From: Stramenopiles sp. TOSAG23-6
Taxonomy: Eukaryota; Sar
DNA: 30,743 nt
Assembly (NCBI GenBank): GCA_900128565.1
Contig: LT635963.1
Location: 1 to 30,743, forward strand
Direction of reading: 5' to 3'
Below the pieces are notes generated by a model, which was not told where the DNA came from, did not search any database, and was given only the letters and a program-made list of their open reading frames with translations. This document shows positions 1 to 8,000 of this stretch, piece after piece (position 1 is the first letter of the stretch; each line of letters begins with the position of its first letter). The position numbers were made by a program, and so were the translations under genes.

Positions 1-101
1 TTGTGAAAAAATATTTCAAAAAAAAAACTTAAATTTGTTAGGTACAAAATTTCGTACAAAACAAAATTCGATTTTTTTGTTAAAAAAAAAATAAAACATA
101 C
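1..101 (-). mobile_element. Introner-type intron N of the myotubularin-like gene (3' end cut by window edge)
   Basis: Begins GTATG at 101 after exon bases AT (phase 2). It carries the GTACCTAAC motif, and its T-rich tail reaches the window edge at ...TTCACAA, so only about six terminal bases are missing if it follows the family pattern. Confidence 0.8.
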
Positions 102-3100
102 ATATTAAATGGACATAACCAAGGCGAGCCTATATGATGGTCGCCTAATGCAGCTGCAACGGATAATGCGGAGCAGGAGTAAAACATATCCACGTATTTT
201 GGAAAAATATTTGAAAAAAAAAATCATTAGGTACAAAATTTCGTACGAAAAAAAATTCGAAGTTGAAAAAAAATAAAACGTACACTTCCAAATGTTTGTT
301 AATATGATGATGATGGAGTCTTTCATACAAGGTTGTCAGATGACTTAAACTCCGAAATAAAGTATGTATTTTGGAAAAATATTTGAAAAAAAAATCGTTA
401 GGTATGAAATTTCGTATGAAAACAAATTCGATTTTTTTGTTAAAAAAAAAAATAAAAATATTTGAAAAAAAAATCGTTAGGTACAACATTTCGTATGAAA
501 AAAAAATTAAATTAGAAATTCATATAAAACGTACATTATCTTCATCCCATTCTTTACTTCTATTCAGTGTAATATGTTCAACTATAAAACGAAAACGCCG
601 AAAATCTCTAGTCAGAATTTCCAAAACTGTTTTACTACATACATTGCGTTTACAATGTTTTTTGGAAAAATATTTCAAAAAAAATCTAAACACAATTGTT
701 AGGTACAAAATTTTTTTACCAAAAAAAAAAATAAATTTGAAATTGAAAAAAAATAAAACATACATGCTGTTTGCTATTTTGATTGCTACCATCCTTACCA
801 TCACAAAATGAATTAGAATTCTGAGCTTGATGAAGGATTCCATTTGAATTATTTTGTCTACCATTGTCATAATTAAAAAGAGATTTTGGTTCAATTTCTG
901 AACAAACTGAGCTGATATTATCATAAGTATTCATACTTAATTTTGCAATCATGACTAACGGAAATTGTAATAATGAATCCGATGTATTTTGGAAAAATAT
1001 TTCAAAAAAAATCTAAAACATTTTGTTAGGTACAAAATTTCGTACGAAAAAAAAATGTAGACAAAAAATTGAAAAAAAATAAAACATACATGCTCCAGAA
1101 TCACTTATATGAGAATCTTGTACCATTTCTTCCGGCATAAAAATAACTCGCCAATCCGTTAATAGCAAGGTACCAATTTTTAGTTCGTTAGGAGTAGGGT
1201 CAGGACAAGAACCCAATATCGCAAGAATATGTATTGTGAAAAAATATTTTGTGAAAAAAATCGTTAGGTACGGAATTTCGTACGAAAAAAAAACTTGAAT
1301 TTGAAATTCATTATGAAATTGTACATGAGGAATAACCAGTTCTGGGAGTTCTGTGGCTTTGGGTGGAAGAGAAAGAACTCTAGCCTGGGAAGCACGCTGA
1401 TCTTTTGATGCATCAAGTAGTAACTTCACACGGCGTTTTCTGAAAAAGTCATTACGAAATTTTGATGCATACGTATTGCAAAAAAATATTGCAAAACAAA
1501 AAAATCGTTAGGTACAAAATTTCGTACGAAAAAAATAAATTCGAAATTGAAAAAAAAAACGTACACTGTGTACATATAAAATGATCCCATGCAATGCGAA
1601 GCGACATCAACTCACCGAAATTAAAAAACGTTTTCATTGCAAATTCTGCAACAGCATTTTGTAATTGAGTCCGTCTCGATGTATTTTGGAAAAATATTTC
1701 AAAAAAAAAAAATTAATTTTTGTTAGGTACAAAATTTCGTACGAAAAAAAATTCGATTTTTTGTTTAAAAAAAAAGATAAAACATACATGCTGCTAAAGA
1801 TCTTGCACTGAACGGTTGGCGTGATTCCAACATTCCGCCCTCTCCTTTTTTTAATTCCATCTCTTCAATCGCTTTTACAAATATATTTTGGAAAAATATT
1901 TCAAAATTTACTATAAAAAAATTTGTTAGGTACAAAATTTTCAAAAAAAAAAAATCAATTTTTTGTTAAAAAAAAAAAATAAAACATACATAATTCAAAA
2001 CTTCCTGGGGAAAAAATGGGTTTTTCTCCTTCAGTATTTTTAGTATTTTTAGTATTTTTAGTATTTTTAGTATTTTTAGATTGTTCACTCACCCACTTGC
2101 GAAGAACCTTTCGAGACCATCGAGATAGTTGGGCACCTGAAAGGTTTACAATTGTATTTTCATTACTAGTTGTAGAAAAATGAAAACCACGTTTTGCCGC
2201 TGCAGCTACGAAACGCCGAGTGACGTCATCAACTGCTTCTAGATTGGATCCAAGTCGAGTTTTTTCCACATTTGCTAAATTTTCAGCTCTTATATCAGCA
2301 TCTATTTGAGCAACTTCTGCTTCTTTTTTTGCTGCATCTAACAAATCAATGTGTATTTTGGAAAAATATTTCAAAAAAAATCTTAAAAAATTGTTAGGTA
2401 CAAAATTTCCTATGGAAAAATAAATTCAATTTCAAATTTAAAAAAAAAAAAAAAACATACATTTGTTTTTTCTAGATCCAAACACTTTTCAATATATAAT
2501 TTATCACTTGCAGAATCGTTAGGGTTAGGATTTTGGAGGCTAAAAGGAAGCGCCAATCTACCTTCGCTTCGAATATTTCGTATGAATTGTGGAAAAATAT
2601 TTCAAAAAAATCTAAAAACATTTGTTAGGTACAAAATTTCCTATGAAAAAATAAATTCGAAATTGAAAAAAAATAAAACATACATTGATTCGTGAACAAT
2701 ATTTTCACTCGGAGATATCGAACAAATGGCCTCAACCAAAATTTCTCCAGTCACATATAATGAAAAGAAATATTTCCAAAAATTGATTTTTTTGTTAGGT
2801 ACGAAATGTTCTATGAAAAACAAACTTAAAATTCATGATAAATAAAAACGAATATAATAAAAACGAATATAATAAAAACGAATAGTATATAAAAACTCAA
2901 AAAAAAATCTTTTTTGTTTTTTTTGTTTTTTTTTGTTTTTTTTTGTTTAGGTACGAACTTTCCTATGAAAAAAAATAATAAATGAAAACATACATGCTTT
3001 GAACGTTTCGTCCGTTTGCCTAAGGGAAGCCATTCAGAACAGATGGTGCACGCAGATAGTGAACATATACTCATGTATTGTGAAAAAATATTTCAAAAAA

Positions 3101-3806
3101 AAATTAATTTTTGTTAGGTACAAAATTTCGTACGAAAACAAATTCAAAATTGAAAAAAAAATAAAACATACATAGCAGCTTTCCCAAGAAATTTTCCAGT
3201 GCCAATTATAGATCGTTTGTGAAAAACTTCGACTTCAATAAAAGAGTGTAACCCTTGAGACAACGGAAATACAAACATCATGTCCCAACTAGGGTTAATA
3301 CCCCCCTTCTTCTCACCCTCAATCTTATGGTCCAGTGTACATGTATTGTGAATTTTTTTTTTATAAAATTTGTTAGGTACAAAATTTCGTACAAAAAAAA
3401 CAAAAATTTGAAATTGATAAAACGTACAGGCTTTTCCGCTACCAACACGTACTTCACAATATGGATTTAATGTTCCAACAGTTCCTTTGGAAGTCAAGTT
3501 TCGGGCGCTAGAAATTTTTACAACGATAAAAGGACCAAGGTCTTGCTGTTTGTGCCGAAGTGAAGACAACTCAAAGAACTCCTTTAATCCTCCTTGCGAT
3601 CTATAAAGTCGAACTGCAAGAGCTGGACGCTTTCTACACGATGCACGGGAATTAACTATAGGTACTATGTCTTCTACTGTAGGTGTATCTTGACCACCAC
3701 CTTGATTTATTACAGTCTTCTTAGAATGAAAGTCACTATCAGACGAAGTTTCAACAGAAGGACAGGCATTTCGTTTTTTTCGTGAAAATGGGTTCCAACT
3801 CTTCAT
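1..3806 (-). CDS. Myotubularin-like protein with N-terminal C2 domain, 5' part (C-terminus beyond window)
   Basis: Starts at the ATG ending at 3806. Exons on the minus strand: 3806-3428, 3340-3172, 3072-2994, 2754-2684, 2581-2461, 2350-1990, 1880-1788, 1678-1565, 1470-1325, 1228-1090, 981-764, 654-535, 363-284, 191-102. All phases close, giving about 726 residues. Residues about 85-225 form a C2 domain (LNPYCEVRVG, then INPSWDMMFVFPL, then GEILVEA), a lipid- or membrane-binding fold. Residues about 395-510 are charged and helical. Residues about 512-670 match the PH-GRAM domain of myotubularins: LKIGTLLLTDWRVIFMP, then FPLVMIAKL, then ILTRDFRRFRFIVE. The following TLFRSLSHL segment and DMFYSCSAL fit the start of the phosphatase region. 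Myotubularins remove the 3-phosphate from PI3P and PI(3,5)P2 on endosomes. The catalytic CX5R loop would lie outside the window, so activity cannot be judged. Fourteen introns are all of one repeat family. The family call is inferred from motifs. Confidence 0.72.
192..283 (-). mobile_element. Introner-type intron M, 92 bp
   Basis: GTACG...ATACGT, phase 2 (GT|G), perfect internal TTTCGTACGAAA palindrome. The exon ends in GT and the intron also ends in GT. This is one of two copies where the flanking dinucleotide is GT instead of AT and both sides changed together. Confidence 0.88.
364..534 (-). mobile_element. Composite introner-type intron L, 171 bp, with partial tandem duplication
   Basis: GTACG...ATACAT, phase 0 (AAT|ACT). 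It contains the 3' module twice: the branch-like motif (seen on + as CGTTAGGTA), the CGTATGAAA-type core and the AATATTTGAAA tail recur about 80 bp apart near 380-420 and 457-500. Only the outer ends are used if the reading frame is to stay open. Confidence 0.85.
655..763 (-). mobile_element. Introner-type intron K, 109 bp
   Basis: GTATG...AAACAT, phase 0 (CAT|TGT). The internal palindrome is degraded, but the GTACCTAAC motif and tail remain. A TTTAG occurs about 30 bases before the end; using it would shift the frame by one. Confidence 0.87.
982..1089 (-). mobile_element. Introner-type intron J, 108 bp
   Basis: GTATG...ATACAT, phase 1 (GCA T|CG). The shared CAT lies at exon end and intron end. 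The splice joins the two halves of the GRAM domain. A TTTAG upstream of the end would lead to an in-frame TGA if used as acceptor. Confidence 0.9.
1229..1324 (-). mobile_element. Introner-type intron I, 96 bp, diverged 5' segment
   Basis: Begins GTACAATTTC in place of the usual GTATGTTTTATTT, then regains the family core (TTTCGTACGAA) and ends ATACAT. Phase 0 (CAT|ATT), with CAT on both sides. Confidence 0.85.
1471..1564 (-). mobile_element. Introner-type intron H, 94 bp
   Basis: GTACG...ATACGT, phase 1 (CAG T|AT). Second copy whose exon end and intron end are both GT. The palindromic core is intact. Confidence 0.88.
1679..1787 (-). mobile_element. Introner-type intron G, 109 bp
   Basis: GTATG...ATACAT, phase 1 (GCA T|CG), palindromic core intact, CAT shared by exon end and intron end. 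Confidence 0.88.
1881..1989 (-). mobile_element. Introner-type intron F, 109 bp
   Basis: GTATG...AATATAT, phase 1 (TTA T|TT). The palindromic core is replaced by an A/T-rich stretch. TAT is shared by exon end and intron end. Confidence 0.85.
2029..2080. repeat. Coding microsatellite, 9-bp unit, about five copies
   Basis: AGTATTTTT repeated on the plus strand. Read in the minus-strand exon it encodes repeated Lys-Asn-Thr triplets just after a SEQS segment of the myotubularin-like protein. The unit length is a multiple of three, so copy changes keep the frame. Confidence 0.9.
2351..2460 (-). mobile_element. Introner-type intron E, 110 bp, ending ACAC
   Basis: GTATG...ATACAC, phase 0 (AAT|ATT). 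This is the one complete copy ending in AC instead of T, and its boundary is unambiguous because no bases can be shifted between exon and intron. Confidence 0.83.
2582..2683 (-). mobile_element. Introner-type intron D, 102 bp
   Basis: GTATG...AATTCAT, phase 2 (AT|A). The core is diverged (a CTATGAAA form on the plus strand). Confidence 0.87.
2755..2993 (-). mobile_element. Composite introner-type intron C, 239 bp, with internal short repeats
   Basis: GTATG...TTATAT, phase 0 (CAT|GTG). The longest copy. Two branch-like GTACCTAA motifs (near 2794 and 2949 on the plus strand) flank an internal array of an about 15-bp AATAAAAACGAATAT unit (2838-2890) and a T/G-rich run (2908-2948). It looks like a doubled element with a microsatellite expanded between the copies. 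Confidence 0.8.
2838..2948. repeat. Tandem short repeats inside intron C
   Basis: Three consecutive copies of an ATAAAAACGAATATA-type unit are followed by TTTTGTTTTTTTT-type runs. They lie wholly inside the composite intron, so length variation would be invisible in the protein. Confidence 0.85.
3073..3171 (-). mobile_element. Introner-type intron B, 99 bp
   Basis: GTATG...ATACAT, phase 2 (AT|G), palindromic core intact. It separates two parts of the C2 domain. Confidence 0.9.
3341..3427 (-). mobile_element. Introner-type intron A, 87 bp
   Basis: GTACG...ATACAT, phase 1 (GCC T|GT). Shortest complete copy. TGTAC occurs at both junctions, so the exact cut is ambiguous over five bases although the spliced product is the same. 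Confidence 0.88.
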
Positions 3807-4196
3807 ATCACTTTCTACTACAAACTACAAACTACAACGTAAAGTAAAGTAAAGTAAAGCAAAAAGGTACAATGGTGTTGTGGAAGTTACAGGTGTGAAA
3901 ATAGTGGTGCATTCCAAAAATGTTTCGTATGGGATGACCTATACCTACAAGTATATTAGTATCGATAAAGCGCGTGAAATGAAAAAATTCGACCTGAAAT
4001 CCAAAAAATAGCAAATTTGAAAAAGTCGATCCCGGTAATCCATCGGTTAAAAAAACGGAAATTTGAAATTTCTCTTTTTATACCCTTCGGCATTTGCCTA
4101 AACGTTTCACATTATTCTGGAACATCGAAATCTACGCCGATCAATAGTGATTTATATGTGCACACGATTCAATATCCTGCATAATATACTTTGGTA
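3807..4196. other. Divergent intergenic region
   Basis: 390 bp between the start codons of the myotubularin-like gene (-) and the LRR gene (+), so it must hold both promoters. It contains a short AGTAA/AAGTA microsatellite at about 3838-3860 and a CTACAAA triplication just before it. I recognised no TATA box or other core element with confidence, and no coding segment. Confidence 0.6.
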
Positions 4197-4997
4197 ATGG
4201 TCAAGACTAAATCAAAGTCGAAAAAAAGTAAGCCTACTTGGGTCACGAAACTTGATGAAGGCATTGAAACACTAGATTTATCCACCTACAACTTTAGCGG
4301 TGAACGTACCAAAAAACTTGCTAAAAAATTAGTGCAAAACAATACATTGACTTTTCTCGACATGTATCGATCACGGTGTGGTCCAGTGGGTTGCACTGCT
4401 ATTGCTGATGCCCTGGGAAAGAATCATACCCTCCAGCATTTGCATTTACGAAGTAACGGTGTCAAACCAGATGGAGTACTATATCTATCAAAAGCATTAG
4501 CACATAAGAGTTGTGCTCTCTTATCCCTTGATTTGTCATATAATCTACTGAAAGATGAAGGTATGATTGAAATTGGGAGATCTCTGAGAGGTAATCAATC
4601 ACTCATTCGATTATTTCTCTCTGGTAACGGTATTGGTGCCAAAGGCGTCGAAGCACTAACTAAACCACTACGTAAAAATGTGACGTTGACGGAACTAGAT
4701 CTATCGTGTAATCGTCTTGGGGGTAGTAGTGGGACGCTGGCAGCAGAATGCATCGTGGTACTACTTCAAGAAAATAAACATTTACTTTCGCTCAACTTAG
4801 ACACGAACAAACTTGGTAACGATGGTGCGCATATAATTTCCGGTGCTATTTCTGGAGACACAGCACTAACATATCTTGACATGTCTGCTAATTTTTTAAA
4901 AGAAGATGGGGCGAATGCGTTGAGTGTTGCGGCTAGAGGCGCAATACAGTTAACAGTTTCAATGCAAGATAATAATCTACCTATAAAGAAGTTTTAA
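4197..4997 (+). CDS. Leucine-rich-repeat protein, ribonuclease-inhibitor/NLRC3 type
   Basis: 266 residues from the ATG at 4197; an in-frame TTG six bases upstream is not a plausible eukaryotic start. After a Lys/Ser-rich N-terminus (KTKSKSKKSKP), residues about 40-255 form about seven LRRs of the 28-29-residue RNI type, with phrases such as LQHLHLRSNGV, LLSLDLSYNLL, LIRLFLSGNGIG, LTELDLSCNRLG, LLSLNLDTNKLG and LTYLDMSANFLK. Such proteins form curved protein-binding scaffolds; the partner is unknown. There is no signal peptide or membrane segment. The gene is uninterrupted and carries none of the introner-type introns that crowd its divergent neighbour. Its stop lies only 75 bp from the stop of the giant minus-strand gene (convergent). 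Confidence 0.85.
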   Translation: MVKTKSKSKKSKPTWVTKLDEGIETLDLSTYNFSGERTKKLAKKLVQNNTLTFLDMYRSRCGPVGCTAIADALGKNHTLQHLHLRSNGVKPDGVLYLSKALAHKSCALLSLDLSYNLLKDEGMIEIGRSLRGNQSLIRLFLSGNGIGAKGVEALTKPLRKNVTLTELDLSCNRLGGSSGTLAAECIVVLLQENKHLLSLNLDTNKLGNDGAHIISGAISGDTALTYLDMSANFLKEDGANALSVAARGAIQLTVSMQDNNLPIKKF

Positions 4998-5072
4998 TCT
5001 AAGTAAGATATTTCAGTAGAGTCAAATTATTTTTCTAATTTTATTATTTTGTGGGAAATTAAGGTTTTGAAA

Positions 5073-8000
5073 TCATTTGCCCTGAACATCAGTGTCGTCG
5101 TCGGTTTTAGACCTCCTGCGCCTCCTACGGCGTTCATCTTTTTGGTTCTTCCGTTTAGCAGCCATCAACTTTGCTTGATCTTCATGCTCATCCCTGGCTC
5201 GTGATTCTTCCTCGGCATCTTCAAGCAATGCATCGGTATCTTTCTTGTTTGTTGCTTTTTGCATAGCTTGTTCCCTTGCTGCATGACCAATCGCAGTATT
5301 CTCATCATGCACCTTCATCGACTGTTGCTTTCTTCTTTTTAGTTCCTCTCGTTTACGTTTTCGCCTATTGAAATCATCATCATTTAATTTGCTCTTCTTT
5401 CGTGCTATACCGCCTACTCCTTTTTTATTGTTTTCATTTGTAATAGTGGTAATTACATCCGTAACGTCGCCATCTCTATCAATGTGTAATATCCTACCAT
5501 CTTTAGATGCTATGTTCATACTCTTCATACTCTTTATAGTACCATCTCCATGTGATTCTGTATTTTTTACATCAATAGGATCACTCCAAACTATATCCCC
5601 AGTAACTGAATTAACCCAATAAGGAGCATCTTTAGAACGAGAGTAACTCTTGCGCCAATTCTGAACGGAGGATATAGGAACTACTGTACCTTTTTTCTTA
5701 TTTTTAGACTTTTTGCACCATTCAAGTAGCGGCTCGGCGAATCTGTCCCGCATACAAGGAATCATACAAATCATAAGGAGAGCGCCAAATATCAAAACAC
5801 TAATGTTAGAAATGACGAGTAATTGTCCCAAAAATTCATTGTTTGAACATGATGTAGAAGTAGATATTAACAACCCACTGAAAAAGATAAAGAATAACAC
5901 CATTAGTAGACATTGTTGTAGTACGTCATCGACATCTGTTTCATACGGTCTCGTATTCATTGCTAGAAGCATAAATAGCACCACTAACAATACACCTAAA
6001 ATACAACGCTCAACTGGCGTTCCTGCTAAAGACAGAAAGCCAGTCATCATCGCTTTTCTTAACATTTCTATTAGTTCAAACCACCAATATTGTCGCTCGT
6101 ATTGTTCAAATAAAGATCCGTACACGCGTTTTGTGCGATGATAATGCCTATTTCTAATAAGTTCGGCCTCCGTACCAGATCCTGACAATGCCTTTGTATT
6201 AACCAAGTATTCGCGGCGGGAGTACAATATACAGACATATATAATAGGAATGCCAAAAACGTACAGAGCTATAAAAAGCATAGAAGCTGCTGCAAGTGCT
6301 CCGTATATCTCATCATTCATATTACAAACAATACTAGAATCATCACGAAGGTAACTTATTCCGTTGACATCAAAACAATTAAATACACGAAAACATCTTG
6401 TTGCTAGCCCAGGATATAAAAGAAAAACAACGAGATTAAACATTTTCACTGCATTATCTGAAACACTAAGCTTAGAGAATTGTGCCTCGGGGTTTACAGC
6501 TTTCAAACAACGACATAATATCACTGCACAGATTAAAATCATTGTAAATAGAGGTAAAACCATCATATACACATAAAACTTTGTGTCGTATTTTGTTGAA
6601 AAGTCACATGTAGAAAAACCTGCAAGAAGATTCATGAAATCTAGATTAATCACTTTGAAAAGGCGAAATAGATCGTCGAAGGCTTGGGGAAATTTGACGC
6701 CTAATGAGAAATCTAGCTGTGACATAATTTGCAAATGTCCTACTACCTGTCTAAGTGTTGCCGCCATTGCAGCAATATCAGCAAAGCCAAGTCCGCTGCC
6801 TCCAATACCACCAGTCATTGACAACATGTCATCTTTTTTTGTCATTATGTCATCTGCTTGTGTATATCCATCCTCCATTGATCTTTTCGTTTTGTTCTTT
6901 AAATTTTCAGGATTACGAGTTTTCCCTACAGAAGATGCTGCAATATCGATCTCAGCTAAAACATTAACGTTGCGTACAAATTTTGAACCTTTTAAGGATC
7001 TTTTACGTTTTAGTCCTTTAGAAACAGTAGGTGTCTCATGTACATGTTTCTTCATTTGCATCTTGGACCATGTTTTTTCCATTTCTATAGCCCTTATCCA
7101 CTCAGTGAAAGAAATTGCCCCATTATGGTCTGTGTCAACAGCCTCTACCATCGCACTTGCAAGTCGACTATCCATTCCTTTTTTTGACAAGACGTAAAAA
7201 TAATTCATCTAATCCAACAACGCCATTACCATCAATATCAATATCATTAAAAATGTCATATAAATCCATGTCAGATGCATCGACCTCTTCAAACGGAGGA
7301 CGTCTACTGACGTACCAAAATGATACCCAAAATGTTATAAAACACACTAAAATGAATAAATATGTAGCTCCGTCAGAACTTCCTCCGCCCTCACAAAGTA
7401 CACAACTGACCTCATCTCCACCTCTTACATAACTTTCAGCACATACACCACAAAGGGGTCCCTCATAACCAACCTTGCAAGTACCCCATGCGCCACCACC
7501 ATTGCAAGCTTCGTGAGTTAAGTCTTCCACGAATGTAGTATTTGTTGAAGCTGTAGCAGTTGCTTCACATTCGTCATTGTCGTTTGATTCTAATGTATAA
7601 GCACCATTAATATTCTTACACGTGCGCATTCTTGCTGTTGCGGGTTTCAGTTTGAAGTATGGTCTCTCCTGCCAATAACCTTTCAAAATATGTATTTGCA
7701 TATTAGGATCATTTGTCATAAATGCAAGACCTGGTTTCGTGCAATTCATTCCCGTGGTGCACATTGTACATGAAATTGCCAAGGTTTCATCGGATGAAAG
7801 ATCTTCAATAAGCATATCTGTAGCCGGTTTACCATATTTCTGCTGAAAATATGCTGAGTTAAATTGTTCATAACCTTGTACAGGTGGCTCATAAAGATCG
7901 ACATCGCCTAAATGAGCATAGTACGATACTGGGCACTGGCAACGATCTTTTGTTTCATTCGTTGTTGCTATAGGATGCCAACAACTATAAGGTGCCTTCG

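Noticed and set aside
982-1089. Use of the internal TTTAG as an ordinary acceptor in several copies (J, D, K)
   Set aside because: It would add 31 bases or so, shifting the frame and in J giving an in-frame TGA. Most other copies have no AG between the branch-like motif and the end.
1-3430. Regularly spaced repeats resembling a CRISPR array
   Set aside because: Repeats are about 90-110 bp, imperfect, A/T-rich, and the 'spacers' join into one conserved open reading frame. The setting is eukaryotic.
3832-4014. Minus-strand 60-codon open frame in the divergent intergenic region
   Set aside because: Phe/His-rich, partly microsatellite, no similarity to any family; probably promoter or 5' untranslated sequence.
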